Assembly: GCA_044368415.1 (NCBI GenBank)
Contig: JBIPLJ010000018.1
Location: forward strand, 6,252-70,251
DNA: 64,000 bases
From: UBA4615 sp044368415
Lineage (GTDB): Bacteria > Pseudomonadota > Gammaproteobacteria > Burkholderiales > Burkholderiaceae_E
Reading direction: 5' to 3'
Within the stretch, counting starts at the first letter, position 1, and each line of letters opens with the position of its first letter. This document shows, piece after piece, positions 26,204 to 36,994 of the stretch. The notes under the pieces were generated by a model, which was given only the letters and a program-made list of their open reading frames with translations, had not been told where the DNA came from and made no database searches. A program made the position numbers and the translations under genes.

Positions 26204-26275
26204 TCGCGGCCCGCCCGCAGCCGCGGGCGCCGCGCGCCGGGTCCCCGGGGCGCGGAGCAGGGCAGTAGAGGCACC

Positions 26276-27454
26276 ATGACCGAAGCCGGCGTCACCGATC
26301 GCATCAACCTGCTGGGGCTTGACCGTCTTGCCTTGGTCGCGCTTTGTCGCGACTGGGGAGAGAAGCCGTTTCGCGGCCAGCAGCTGATGCGCTGGGTGCA
26401 CCGCCGGTTCGAGTCCGACTTCGACGCGATGTCGGATCTCGCCCGCGGCTTTCGCGAGACGCTGCAGGCTCGGGCGCGGCTCAGCGCCCCCGGGGTCGTC
26501 TCCGATCATGTCGCGAGCGACGGCACCCGCAAGTGGCTGCTCAGCGTCGGACCGGAGAACGCGGTCGAGACAGTCTTCATTCCCGAGGTGTCTCGCGGCA
26601 CCTTGTGCATCTCGACCCAAGCCGGCTGTGCGGTCAACTGCCAGTTCTGCTCAACGGGCAAGCAGGGGTTTGCGCGCAACCTGGCGGCCGGCGAGATCGT
26701 GGGCCAGCTGTGGCTCGCCAACCGCCTGCTCGGCGCGCGCCGTGCCGAAGCCGCCGCGGCCGCCGCTGCGGCGGGCGGCGGCGGCGATGAGGAGGTTCCC
26801 GACGACCATGACCGGATCATCACCAACGTGGTGTTCATGGGCATGGGAGAGCCGCTGCTCAATTACGATGCGACGGTGACGGCGCTGCGTATCATGCTCG
26901 ATGACCATGGCTACGGCTTGTCCCGCCGCCGCGTGACTGTCTCCACCTCGGGCGTGGTCCCGATGATCGACCGGCTGCGCGACGACATGCCGGTGGCGCT
27001 CGCGGTGTCGCTGCATGCGCCGAACGATGCATTGCGCGACCGGCTGGTGCCGCTCAATCGAAAGCACCCGCTGGCCGAGCTGATGGGCGCGTGCCGCCGC
27101 TACCTCGAGCGCGCGCCGCGCGACTTCGTGACCTTCGAGTACGTGATGCTCGACGGCGTGAACGACAGCGACGCGCATGCGGAGCAACTCATCGGGCTGG
27201 TCCGGGATGTGCCCTGCAAGTTCAATCTGATTCCATTCAACCCGTTCCCCGGCGCGGACCTTCGGCGCTCCTCGGCCGAGCGGATCAAGGCGTTCGCGCA
27301 GCGGCTCTCGGACGCCGGCATCGTCACGACGGTGCGGCGCACCCGGGGGGACGACATCGATGCCGCCTGCGGGCAACTCGCCGGCGACATCGTCGATCGC
27401 ACCCGTCTCGCGCAGCGCGGCGAGCGCCGGCGTGTGGCGATCGCACCCGCGTGA
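26276..27454 (+). CDS. rlmN: Dual-specificity rRNA/tRNA adenine-C2 methyltransferase
   Basis: A 392-residue radical-SAM enzyme methylating A2503 of 23S rRNA and A37 of some tRNAs. The cluster cysteines are Cys118, Cys122 and Cys125 (GCAVNCQFCSTG); the methyl-carrying cysteine is in DDIDAACGQLAGD near the C-terminus. FMGMGEPLLNYD and VSLHAPNDALRDRLVPLNRK are typical. An Ala/Gly-rich acidic insertion (residues about 158-180) interrupts the segment between the FeS site and GMGEP. Its stop overlaps the pilW GTG (GTGA). Confidence 0.97.
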   Translation: MTEAGVTDRINLLGLDRLALVALCRDWGEKPFRGQQLMRWVHRRFESDFDAMSDLARGFRETLQARARLSAPGVVSDHVASDGTRKWLLSVGPENAVETVFIPEVSRGTLCISTQAGCAVNCQFCSTGKQGFARNLAAGEIVGQLWLANRLLGARRAEAAAAAAAAGGGGDEEVPDDHDRIITNVVFMGMGEPLLNYDATVTALRIMLDDHGYGLSRRRVTVSTSGVVPMIDRLRDDMPVALAVSLHAPNDALRDRLVPLNRKHPLAELMGACRRYLERAPRDFVTFEYVMLDGVNDSDAHAEQLIGLVRDVPCKFNLIPFNPFPGADLRRSSAERIKAFAQRLSDAGIVTTVRRTRGDDIDAACGQLAGDIVDRTRLAQRGERRRVAIAPA

Positions 27455-28386
27455 GCACGACCCCGATGACCCGTCGATCGGAGCCCCTTCGGCGCTCCCC
27501 CGGCAGCGCCCCGGCTGTCCGGGTGCGGCGCTTGGCAGCGATGCTGTTGGCCTGCGGTGCGCTCGCGGCGTGCACGACGGTCGACGAGAAGCAGCAGCCG
27601 GTGCGCGAATTGCGGGGCAACGATGTGCGCGACCAGCGGCGCGATCCGCCGCCGGCACGGGCCGAGCCGGGCGGCGCGCCGCCGCTCGCAGGTACGCCGC
27701 AGAACGTGTCTGAGCAGCGGCGTCGCGCGTCGATCCGGCTGGAACTGGCCACCGGCTACTATCAACAGGGTAACTATCCGCAGGCCCTCGAGGAGCTGCG
27801 CTTGGCGTTGTCCACCGATTCGGGCTATGCGCAGGCCTACGGCATGCTCGGCTTGGTCTACATGGACATGAACGACCGCTCGCGCGCGGAGGAGAGCTTC
27901 CAGCGCGCGCTTCGGCTGGCGCCCGACGACTCCGAGCTGCTGAACAACTACGGCTGGTTCCTCTGCCAGACCGAACGTCCGCGCGAGTCGATCGCGCAGT
28001 TTCAGGCGGCGATCCGCGATCCGCTGTACCAGACACCTGCGCGGCCGTTGCACAATGCCGGGATCTGCTCGCTGCGGGCGGGTGACCTGAAGAGCGCGGA
28101 GTCCTACTTCGACCAGTCGTTCCGCATCGACCCGAGCAACCCGGTCGCGATGTACAACCTGTCAGAGATCTATCTGAAGCGCGGCGAGTTAGAACGCGCC
28201 CGCTTCATGTCGCAGCGGCTGCTTGCCAGCTATCCGCCAAGTCCGGAGACGCTGTGGCTCGGCATTCGGGTTGACCGCAGGGCCGGCGACCGCGACAGCG
28301 TCGCGAGCCTGTCGGCGCAGTTGCGGCGCCAATTCCCGACCTCGCGCGAGGCGAACCTGTTGCAACGTGGAGCATTCGGTGACTGA
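27451..28386 (+). CDS. pilW: Type IV pilus biogenesis lipoprotein PilW/PilF
   Basis: About 311 residues: signal peptide with lipobox LAACTT (near residue 46), then TPR repeats (ATGYYQQGNYPQALEELRLA, AYGMLGLVYMDMNDRSRAEE, NNYGWFLCQ, HNAGICSLRAGDLKSAESYF). PilF/PilW is the outer-membrane pilotin needed for PilQ secretin assembly. The GTG at 27451 overlaps rlmN; ATG 27466 is an alternative. The gene order rlmN-pilW-rodZ-ispG is widely conserved. Confidence 0.9.
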   Translation: MSTTPMTRRSEPLRRSPGSAPAVRVRRLAAMLLACGALAACTTVDEKQQPVRELRGNDVRDQRRDPPPARAEPGGAPPLAGTPQNVSEQRRRASIRLELATGYYQQGNYPQALEELRLALSTDSGYAQAYGMLGLVYMDMNDRSRAEESFQRALRLAPDDSELLNNYGWFLCQTERPRESIAQFQAAIRDPLYQTPARPLHNAGICSLRAGDLKSAESYFDQSFRIDPSNPVAMYNLSEIYLKRGELERARFMSQRLLASYPPSPETLWLGIRVDRRAGDRDSVASLSAQLRRQFPTSREANLLQRGAFGD

Positions 28387-29377
28387 ATCGGTGACTGACC
28401 CCGCTGACGGTCCGGGCCCCTCGGATCCGCTGAGCACCGTGATCACCTCGGCCGAGCAACTGGCCGCGGTGCGCGAGAAGCGCGGACTGGGCAAGGGCGA
28501 GGTCGCGCAGCGTCTCAAGCTCCACCCCCGGCAGCTCGAGGCGATCGAGCGGGGCGACTGGGCAGCGCTGCCCGGCCGGGCGTTCGTGCGTGGCTGCGTG
28601 CGCTCCTACGGCCGACTGCTCGACGTCGACGTCGAGCCATTGCTGCAATCCATCGGCGGATTTGCCGAGGCCGAAGAGCTCAAGCCGACCTCGACGCTCG
28701 CGGCGCCCATGCCTCGGGGCGGTGGGTTCGGCTTCGATGGCGAGGGCAAGGGCAGCCGCCTGATGTGGGTAGTGCTCGGCGTGGCGGGCGTGATCGCGGT
28801 GGGGCTCTTCTTCGGCCCCGATGGCGGCGTTTCCCAGAGCTCCTCGTGGATCGGCGGCTCGCAACCGCCAGCGTCCGTCGCGCCGGCGCCGGCGCCGGCG
28901 CCCGCCGCCGGGACGGACAGTACCGTGGCGGGCATGCCGCTCGTGCCGCCGCCGCTCGTGCCGGCACCGGGCGCCGCGGCCGGCACCGCCGGCGGCGCTT
29001 CGCTGCCCGCCGCGCCGGGCGTGCCCGCGGTTGTGCCGCCGATCATTGCTTCGCCGCCGGCGCCGCCCCTGGCTCTAGTGCCAGCGCCGCCCGTGGCGCT
29101 CGCGCCAGCGCCGCCCGTGCCGCCCGTGGCGCCCCCGCCGCCGATCCGCGTGACCGTCAAGCAAGACGTCTGGGTGGACGTGCGCCAAGGCGACGGCAAG
29201 TCGATATACATGGGCACGGTCAAGCCGGGCACGCCGCTCGAGGCCAAGGGCGTGGCGCCCTTCTCGGTGACGATCGGCAACGCGAGCGCGGCGGTGCTGG
29301 AGTTCGAGGGCAAGCCGGTCGATCTGAAGCCGCTGACCTCCTCGCCGAACAACATCGCCAAGGTCAAGCTGCCGTGA
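28379..29377 (+). CDS. rodZ: RodZ-like HTH/DUF4115 membrane protein
   Basis: A 332-residue bitopic protein. Cytoplasmic HTH_25 domain (LAAVREKRGLGKGEVAQRLK, QLEAIERGDWAALPGRAFVR, SYGRLLDVD), a single membrane helix (MWVVLGVAGVIAVGLFFG), a long periplasmic Ala/Pro linker (about 165-255) and DUF4115 at the end (VKQDVWVDVRQGDGKSIYMG). RodZ links MreB to the envelope to keep rod shape. GTG at 28379 overlaps pilW by 8 bases and has ggag seven bases upstream; GTG 28391 is possible. Confidence 0.88.
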   Translation: MTESVTDPADGPGPSDPLSTVITSAEQLAAVREKRGLGKGEVAQRLKLHPRQLEAIERGDWAALPGRAFVRGCVRSYGRLLDVDVEPLLQSIGGFAEAEELKPTSTLAAPMPRGGGFGFDGEGKGSRLMWVVLGVAGVIAVGLFFGPDGGVSQSSSWIGGSQPPASVAPAPAPAPAAGTDSTVAGMPLVPPPLVPAPGAAAGTAGGASLPAAPGVPAVVPPIIASPPAPPLALVPAPPVALAPAPPVPPVAPPPPIRVTVKQDVWVDVRQGDGKSIYMGTVKPGTPLEAKGVAPFSVTIGNASAAVLEFEGKPVDLKPLTSSPNNIAKVKLP

Positions 29378-29394
29378 TCGAGGAGGCCGTTCCG

Positions 29395-30657
<1,263 letters not shown>

Positions 30658-30704
30658 GCGTCGCCCGCCCGTACTCGCCGCCCGCCACGTTCCGACCGAA
30701 CCCC

Positions 30705-32063
30705 ATGTCCGACGAAGCCTCCTTCGCCTCCGAGTCCGCCGTGCCCGCCGTGCCCGCCGCGCGCAAGGCCGAACGCTTGTCGGGCGTGAAGGGCATGAAC
30801 GACCTGCTGCCCGGCGACACCGAGCGCTGGGAGCGTCTCGAGCAGGTGGTCGCACACTGGGCGCGCGGCTACGGGTACCGGCAGATCCGCACGCCTATCG
30901 TCGAGCCTACGGCGCTCTTCCGCCGGGGCATCGGCGAGGTCACCGACATCGTCGAGAAGGAGATGTACTCCTTCGAGGACGCGCTCAACGGCGAGCACCT
31001 GACGCTGCGTCCCGAGAACACGGCCGGTGTCGTGCGCGCCGCAATCGAGCACAACCTGCTCTACGATGGACCGAAGCGGCTCTGGTATGTCGGGCCGATG
31101 TTCCGTCACGAGCGTCCGCAGCGCGGCCGCTACCGCCAGTTCCACCAGATCGGCATCGAGGCGCTCGGTTTCGCAGGTCCCGACATCGATGCCGAGGTGA
31201 TCGCGATGTGCCAGCGCCTGTGGGACGACCTCGGCTTGCAGGACATCCGCCTCGAGCTCAACTCGATCGGCGACCCGGCGGAGCGGCGCGGCCACCGTGA
31301 GGCGCTGATCGCCTACTTCCAGGCGAATGCCGCGCAGCTCGACGCCGACGCGCAGCGCCGCTTGCACTCGAACCCCCTGCGCATCCTCGACACGAAGCAT
31401 CCTGCGATGCAGGCGCTGGTCGAGGGCGCGCCCAGGCTCGCCGACTTCCTGGGCGAGGCGTCGCGCGAGCACTTCGAGGGCGTGCAGTCGCTGCTGCGTG
31501 CGGTCGGCATTCCGTTCCGCATCAATCCGCGATTGGTCCGCGGCCTCGACTACTACAATCGCACCGTGTTCGAGTGGGTCACCGATCGGCTTGGCGCACA
31601 GGGCACCGTCTGCGGGGGCGGGCGCTACGATCCCCTGGTCGAGATGCTCGGCGGCAAGGCCGCGCCGTCCTGTGGCTTTGCGATCGGCGTCGAGCGGCTG
31701 CTCGAGCTGATGCGCGAAAGCGGTGAGGTGGTGGCAGGCCCGACCTGCGACGTCTACGTCGTCCATCAGGGCGAGGCGGCGCGCAGCGTCGCCTTCACCG
31801 TGGCCGAGGGCCTGCGCAGCGCCGGCCTCGACGTGGTGCTGAATGCAGGCGGTGGCACCTTCAAGGCGCAGTTCAAACGCGCCGACGCCAGCGGCGCCGA
31901 GTTCGCGGTTGTCATCGGCGACGACGAGGCGGCGGCCCGCACCGCCACGGTCAAGTCGCTGCGCGGCGCCGACGGCGAGCACGGCGCCGGCAAGCAGGAG
32001 TCCGTGCCGCTCGACGGGCTCCCCGATTACCTGGTCGATGCGCTCGTCGCCACCGGCGACTGA
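30705..32063 (+). CDS. hisS: Histidyl-tRNA synthetase
   Basis: A 452-residue class II synthetase charging tRNA-His. Motifs: GVKGMNDLLPGDTERW, motif 2 region MFRHERPQRGRYRQFHQIGIE, the His-specific RGLDYYNRTVFEW, motif 3 AIGVERLLELM, and the C-terminal anticodon-binding domain. An N-terminal extension of about 25 residues precedes the conserved start, so the exact initiation is less certain than the gene. Confidence 0.97.
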   Translation: MSDEASFASESAVPAVPAARKAERLSGVKGMNDLLPGDTERWERLEQVVAHWARGYGYRQIRTPIVEPTALFRRGIGEVTDIVEKEMYSFEDALNGEHLTLRPENTAGVVRAAIEHNLLYDGPKRLWYVGPMFRHERPQRGRYRQFHQIGIEALGFAGPDIDAEVIAMCQRLWDDLGLQDIRLELNSIGDPAERRGHREALIAYFQANAAQLDADAQRRLHSNPLRILDTKHPAMQALVEGAPRLADFLGEASREHFEGVQSLLRAVGIPFRINPRLVRGLDYYNRTVFEWVTDRLGAQGTVCGGGRYDPLVEMLGGKAAPSCGFAIGVERLLELMRESGEVVAGPTCDVYVVHQGEAARSVAFTVAEGLRSAGLDVVLNAGGGTFKAQFKRADASGAEFAVVIGDDEAAARTATVKSLRGADGEHGAGKQESVPLDGLPDYLVDALVATGD

Positions 32064-32097
32064 GTCCGACCGTCCACCCCGATCTCGCGGAGGGCCG

Positions 32098-32730
32098 ATG
32101 GCCTACGATCTCCAGGAACAGGACCAGCTCGATGCCGTCAAGGCGTTCTGGGCTAAGTACGGCAACCTGCTGCTCACGCTGCTCACCGTCGCGTTGCTCG
32201 CGGTCGCCGGCTGGCGCGCCTGGGGCTGGTGGCAGCAGAAGCAGTCGGTCGAGGCCTCGGTGCTCTACGACCAGTTGCGCGACGCGGTCGACAAGAAGGA
32301 TATCGGCAAGGTCAAGCAGACTTCGGGGCCGCTGTTCGAGAAGTACTCTGGCACGGTGTATGGCTCGATGGGCGCGCTGCTCGCCGCGCGGGCCTATCAC
32401 GACGCCGGCGACCTGAAGGGCGCCAAGGCGCCCCTGCAGTGGGCGGTCGAGCATTCCAAGGATCCGGAGCATGTCGCGCTGGCCCGCCTGCGGCTGTCCG
32501 GGATCCTGCTCGACGAGAAGGCCTACGATGACGGACTGAAGCTGCTGCCCGCCGATGCCAGCGGCCCATTCGCGGCCGCCTTCGCCGATCGCCGCGGTGA
32601 CCTGCTGCTCGCGCAGGGCAAGCGCGACGAGGCACGGGCCGCCTACAGGCTCGCCCTCGAGAAGCTCGCCGCCAACGCGGCGAGCCGCCCGCTGCTGCAG
32701 ATGAAGCTCGATGCCCTCGGGGGAGCCTGA
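32098..32730 (+). CDS. yfgM: YfgM-like ancillary SecYEG translocon protein
   Basis: A 210-residue membrane-anchored TPR protein: cytoplasmic N-terminus MAYDLQEQDQLDAVKAFWAK, one helix (YGNLLLTLLTVALLAVAGW), then a periplasmic TPR region (LLAARAYHDAGDLKGAKAPL, DRRGDLLLAQGKRDEARAAY). YfgM associates with SecYEG and the chaperone PpiD. The standard position between hisS and bamB supports the call. ATG follows cggaggg. Confidence 0.9.
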   Translation: MAYDLQEQDQLDAVKAFWAKYGNLLLTLLTVALLAVAGWRAWGWWQQKQSVEASVLYDQLRDAVDKKDIGKVKQTSGPLFEKYSGTVYGSMGALLAARAYHDAGDLKGAKAPLQWAVEHSKDPEHVALARLRLSGILLDEKAYDDGLKLLPADASGPFAAAFADRRGDLLLAQGKRDEARAAYRLALEKLAANAASRPLLQMKLDALGGA

Positions 32731-32731
32731 G

Positions 32732-33868
32732 GTGTCGACGTCCCGACTGCGCCGGGCCGCGTTCGCCGGTGCCGCGATCGCTGCGCTCGGCGCCTGCTCG
32801 CTCTTTGGCTCGACCCGCACGCCGCCCGATCCGCTACCCGTGCCCTCGAACGCCGTGCGCATCGTGCCGGCGTGGAACACATCGCTGGGCGCTCGCTCGG
32901 GTATCGGCTTCGCCCCGGTCGCCATCGGGGACTCGGTCTGGGCCGCAGCTCAGGACGGCACGGTGGCTCGCCTGAACATCGATACCGGCCGCCCCGTCTG
33001 GCGCGTGGCGGTCGGCAAGCCGCTGACCGCGGGTGTCGGCACGGATGGTGCGACCACGGTCGTCGCGGCGCGCGACGGGACGGTGGTCGCGCTCGACGAG
33101 CAGGGCCGCACGCGCTGGACCGCGCCGGCCAACGGCGAGGTCGTCACCGCGCCTGCCGTGGCCGACGGCGTGGTGCTCGTACGCACCACCGACAACCGCG
33201 TCCTCGCCTTTGAGGCCGACAGCGGCCGGCGGCGCTGGGCGTTCCAGCGGCAGAACCCGCCGCTGGTGCTGCGCAATTCCGGCGGCGTCGCCATGATCCC
33301 GGGTGCCGCCTTCGTGGGCATGCCGGGCGGACGCTTGGTTGCGCTTGCGTTGCAGAACGGCGCGCCGCGCTGGGACGTGCCGCTGTCGCAGCCGCGCGGC
33401 ACAACCGAGCTCGAGCGGATCGCCGACGTAGTCGGCTCGCCGCTGATCATCGGCCGCGAGCTGTGCGCGGCGACCTACCAGGGCCGCATCGGCTGCGTCG
33501 ATCTCGCGAGCGGCGCACCGGCCTGGCTGCGCGACTTCTCGTCGGCCGTGGGCCTGGACGTCGACACACGCGGCGTCGTGGCGCCCAACGCCGATGACGT
33601 CGTGCACGCCTTCGACCGCAGTGGCGCGCCGGGCTGGCAGGTCAAGGCCTTCCAGCGGCGCCGTCTCTCCGCGCCCCTCATCGTCGGCAGCGTCGTCGCC
33701 CTCGGCGACCTCGAGGGCAACGTGCTTTGGCTGTCGCGTGCCGACGGTGCGCTCGCCGCCGTCACCCGCACCGACGGCAAGCCGATCGTCGCGCCGCCGG
33801 CCGCGGTCGGCGCAATGCTGGTGGTCCAGACTTCCGGCGGCGGCCTTTATGCATTCAGGACACCGTGA
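32732..33868 (+). CDS. bamB: Outer membrane assembly factor BamB
   Basis: A 378-residue lipoprotein (lipobox ALGACS) folding as an eight-bladed PQQ-like propeller, with repeats such as VVALDEQGRTRW, VLAFEADSGRRRW, LVALALQNGAPRW and GCVDLASGAPAW. It is part of the BAM complex inserting beta-barrel proteins. GTG 32732 is favoured over ATG 32711: it sits six bases after gggggag and starts the signal peptide cleanly. Stop overlaps der (GTGA at 33865). Confidence 0.94.
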   Translation: MSTSRLRRAAFAGAAIAALGACSLFGSTRTPPDPLPVPSNAVRIVPAWNTSLGARSGIGFAPVAIGDSVWAAAQDGTVARLNIDTGRPVWRVAVGKPLTAGVGTDGATTVVAARDGTVVALDEQGRTRWTAPANGEVVTAPAVADGVVLVRTTDNRVLAFEADSGRRRWAFQRQNPPLVLRNSGGVAMIPGAAFVGMPGGRLVALALQNGAPRWDVPLSQPRGTTELERIADVVGSPLIIGRELCAATYQGRIGCVDLASGAPAWLRDFSSAVGLDVDTRGVVAPNADDVVHAFDRSGAPGWQVKAFQRRRLSAPLIVGSVVALGDLEGNVLWLSRADGALAAVTRTDGKPIVAPPAAVGAMLVVQTSGGGLYAFRTP

Positions 33869-35337
33869 ACGACCTCTATGAACGACGCGAAGGCGGGCCG
33901 CCTCCTGTCGTCGCTCTCGTCGGCCGCCCCAACGTGGGCAAGTCGACGCTGTTCAACCGCCTCACGCGCAGCCGCGCCGCGCTCGTCGCCGACATCCCAG
34001 GCCTGACCCGCGACCGCCACTACGGCCAGGGCCGTCTCGGCGAGCGCCGCTTCATCGTCATCGACACCGGCGGCTTCGAGCCGGTCGCCAAGACCGGCAT
34101 CTCGGCCGAGATGGCGCGCCAGACGCGCCAGGCCGTCATCGAGGCGGACCTTGTGATCTTCGTCGTCGACGGCCGCGAGGGCATGGCGGCGCGCGACCGC
34201 GACATCGCCAACGAGCTGCGCCGTACCGCGGCCAAGGTCGTGTTGGCGGTCAACAAGACCGAGGGCATGCCGAGCGCCACCGCCGCAGCGGACTTCTGGT
34301 CGCTCGGACTTGGACAACCGTACACGGTGTCGGCCGCCCACGGCGACGGCGTGCGCGAGCTGATCGAGCTCGTGCTGCCCGAGGCCGCTGATGCATCGGC
34401 CGCCACCCTCGACGAGGTGGCGCCCGAGTTCGAGGTGCCGCCGCCGCCGACCGAGGCCGAGCTCGCCGCCGTGGACATGCCGCAGGGCGAGGGCGCCGCC
34501 GTCGAGGGCGACGCCTTCGAAGCCAAGCCGTACGCCAAGCGCATGCGGATCGCGGTCGTGGGCCGACCGAACGCCGGCAAGTCGACGCTGATCAACACCT
34601 TGCTCGGCGAGGAGCGGATGATCGCCTTCGATCAGCCGGGCACCACGCGTGACTCGGTCTCGGCGGACTTCGAGCGCAGCGGGCGGTTCTACACGCTGGT
34701 CGACACCGCCGGCGTACGTCGTCGCGGCAAGGTCACCGACGTCATCGAGAAGTTCTCGGTGGTCAAGACCCTGCAGGCAATCGAGGACAGCCACGTCTGC
34801 GTGCTGATGCTCGACGCTTCGCAAGACATCGCCGATCAAGACGCGCACATTGCCGGCTTCCTGCTCGAGGCCGGTCGCGCCGTGGTGGTCGGCGTCAACA
34901 AGTGGGATCTCGCCGACGAGTACCGGCGCGAGCGGCTCAAGCTCGAGATCGATCGTAAGCTCGGTTTTCTCGGTTTCGCCCGCACCCATTACCTCACCGC
35001 GACCGAGGGCAAGGGCGTGGGCGCGCTGATGCGCTCGGTGAACGAGGCGTACGCTGCGGCGACCGCCAAGCTCTCGACGCCGCGGCTCACGCGGGCCCTG
35101 CAGGAGGCGGTCGAACGCCAGCAGCCGCCCCGACGCGGGCCGATCCGACCGAAGATGCGCTACGCGCACCAGGGCGGCCAGAACCCGCCAGTGGTCGTCA
35201 TCCACGGCAACGCTCTCGACCGGATCTCGGACAGCTACCGGCGCTACCTCGAGGGCTGGTTTCGGGACACCTTCTCGCTGCAGGGCACGCCGCTGCGGGT
35301 TGAGTTCCGCACCTCGGCAAATCCCTACGCACGCTGA
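33865..35337 (+). CDS. der: Ribosome-associated GTPase Der (EngA)
   Basis: A 490-residue GTPase with two tandem G domains, needed for 50S subunit maturation. The P-loops are GRPNVGKST (residues about 20-28) and GRPNAGKST (about 232-240); DTGGFEP and DTAGVRRRGK are the G3 regions, and NKWDLAD a G4. The C-terminal KH-like domain ends RVEFRTSANPYAR. An acidic linker joins the G domains. GTG start overlaps the bamB stop. Confidence 0.98.
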   Translation: MNDLYERREGGPPPVVALVGRPNVGKSTLFNRLTRSRAALVADIPGLTRDRHYGQGRLGERRFIVIDTGGFEPVAKTGISAEMARQTRQAVIEADLVIFVVDGREGMAARDRDIANELRRTAAKVVLAVNKTEGMPSATAAADFWSLGLGQPYTVSAAHGDGVRELIELVLPEAADASAATLDEVAPEFEVPPPPTEAELAAVDMPQGEGAAVEGDAFEAKPYAKRMRIAVVGRPNAGKSTLINTLLGEERMIAFDQPGTTRDSVSADFERSGRFYTLVDTAGVRRRGKVTDVIEKFSVVKTLQAIEDSHVCVLMLDASQDIADQDAHIAGFLLEAGRAVVVGVNKWDLADEYRRERLKLEIDRKLGFLGFARTHYLTATEGKGVGALMRSVNEAYAAATAKLSTPRLTRALQEAVERQQPPRRGPIRPKMRYAHQGGQNPPVVVIHGNALDRISDSYRRYLEGWFRDTFSLQGTPLRVEFRTSANPYAR

Positions 35338-35430
35338 CGGCGAAGCCCGGTGCGCTTCGCCCAGGGTCGGCTGGCGAATCGCCCCGCATTTCCGGTACAG
35401 TCGACCGGCGGGGTCGATCCGCCGCCGGGC

Positions 35431-35460
35431 TTGAATCCCGGTTCGACGCCCCCAACATAA
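35431..35460 (+). promoter_or_regulatory. Candidate hfq promoter
   Basis: ttgaat (35431-35436) and an acataa/aacata element about 17-18 bases downstream lie shortly before hfq in the 146-base der-hfq gap. The -10 match is modest. Confidence 0.35.
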
Positions 35461-35483
35461 AAGCAAACAGAGCCGGAGCTGCA

Positions 35484-35723
35484 ATGAGCAATAACAAAGG
35501 GCAACTTCTACAAGACCCCTTCCTCAACCTCCTCCGCAAGGATCACGTGCCGGTCTCGATCTACCTCGTGAACGGCATCAAGCTGCAGGGTCAGATCGAA
35601 TCGTTCGACCAGTACGTGGTGCTGCTGAAGAACACCGTCACGCAGATGGTCTACAAGCACGCGATCTCCACGGTCGTGCCGGCCCGCGCCGTCAACTTCC
35701 AACAAGAAAGCACGGAAACCTGA
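35484..35723 (+). CDS. hfq: RNA chaperone Hfq
   Basis: A 79-residue Sm-like hexameric chaperone matching small RNAs to mRNAs. Sm1 motif region VSIYLVNGIKLQGQIESFDQYVVLLKN is represented by FDQYVVLLKN, and Sm2 by YKHAISTVVPAR. The start MSNNKGQLLQDPFLN is typical of Betaproteobacteria; ATG follows ggag. Its TGA is overlapped by the apparent CTG start of hflX. Confidence 0.98.
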   Translation: MSNNKGQLLQDPFLNLLRKDHVPVSIYLVNGIKLQGQIESFDQYVVLLKNTVTQMVYKHAISTVVPARAVNFQQESTET

Positions 35724-36994
35724 ACGCCTCGCCCGAAGACACCCGCTCGCCGGTTCTCCTGGTCCGGGTCGCCCTCGGCCGAGAACGGGTCGATCCGGCC
35801 TCGCTCGACGAGCTGGCAGCGCTTGCCGTATCGGCCGGCCACGAGGTCGCCGAGCGAGTGATCTGTCATCGCCCGCGACCCGACCCCAAGCTGTACATCG
35901 GCCGGGGCAAGGCCGAGGAGATCGGTGCGCTGATCGCCCGGACCGAGTCGCAGGTCGTGCTGTTCGACCGCGAGATCTCGGCTGTGCAGCAGCGCAACCT
36001 CGAGCGCGAATGGAAGGTGAGGGTGCTCGATCGCACTGAGCTGATCCTCGACATCTTCGGCCAGCGTGCCCGCTCGACCGAAGGCAAGCTGCAGGTCGAG
36101 CTCGCCCGGCTGCAGCACCAGTCATCGCGGCTGGTCCGGGCCTGGAGCCACCTGGAGCGTCAACGCGGCGGCATTGGCGTGCGCGGCGGGCCGGGCGAGA
36201 CCCAGCTCGAGATGGACCGCCGGATGCTCGCGAGCAAGATTCGCCAGGTCCGCGAGCGGCTCGACCGCACCGAGCGGCAGCGCCGCACGCGGCGCAAATC
36301 CCGCCATCGCCGTGGCGCCTTCAGGGTGTCGCTGGTTGGTTATACCAATGCGGGCAAGTCGACGCTGTTCAATGCATTGACCGGCGCGGACACCTTCGCC
36401 GCCGATCAGCTCTTCGCCACGCTCGACACGCTCACCCGTCGCCTCGTGTTGGCGCCTGGCGTCGAGCTCGCGCTGTCGGACACGGTCGGCTTCGTGCGCG
36501 ACCTCCCGCACCAGCTGGTGGCGGCCTTTCGCGCCACCTTGGAGGAGACCGCCGATGCCGACCTGCTGCTGCACGTGGTCGACGCCTCGGCCGAGGACCG
36601 CACCGAGCAGATCGAGCAGGTGCAGCGCGTGCTCGAGGAGATCGGCGCGAACCATGTCCCTCAGTGGCTCGCCTGGAACAAGATCGATGCGCTCGGCCTG
36701 GAACCCGAAGTCCAACTGGACGGCTGTGGTAGCATCGAACGCTTGTCCGTCAGCGCCAGGACTGGTGCCGGCCTGGATGCCCTTCGCGGCGCCCTGCGGG
36801 CGGCGGTCATGGCCGACTCGCTCGAGCAGACGGCTCACGGAGCCGACGGTCGAAAGGTCGACGCCTGCGTCGACGACGAAAACGGCGATGCCGACCCGGA
36901 ACCCGGTCGCGGCACGCACCCTCCGACATCGCAGCACCTTCCCAACGGCACGCCAGATGTGGACCCGCATTCGAACTCTGTTGTCGCTCAATGA
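35720..36994 (+). CDS. hflX: GTPase HflX, apparent CTG start
   Basis: About 424 residues. HflX splits ribosomes under stress. N-terminal domain VAERVICHRPRPDPKLYIGR and GKAEEIG, the GGRG-type loop RGGIGVRGGPGETQLEMDRR, P-loop GYTNAGKST, DTVGFVRDLPHQLV and NKIDALG are all family. The N-terminal domain is open back to the hfq stop without any ATG, GTG or TTG in frame; the first ordinary start, GTG 35858, would cut into that domain. CTG 35720, forming CTGA with the hfq stop, is the likely initiator through coupling. The last 38 bases overlap hflK. Confidence 0.93.
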   Translation: MNASPEDTRSPVLLVRVALGRERVDPASLDELAALAVSAGHEVAERVICHRPRPDPKLYIGRGKAEEIGALIARTESQVVLFDREISAVQQRNLEREWKVRVLDRTELILDIFGQRARSTEGKLQVELARLQHQSSRLVRAWSHLERQRGGIGVRGGPGETQLEMDRRMLASKIRQVRERLDRTERQRRTRRKSRHRRGAFRVSLVGYTNAGKSTLFNALTGADTFAADQLFATLDTLTRRLVLAPGVELALSDTVGFVRDLPHQLVAAFRATLEETADADLLLHVVDASAEDRTEQIEQVQRVLEEIGANHVPQWLAWNKIDALGLEPEVQLDGCGSIERLSVSARTGAGLDALRGALRAAVMADSLEQTAHGADGRKVDACVDDENGDADPEPGRGTHPPTSQHLPNGTPDVDPHSNSVVAQ

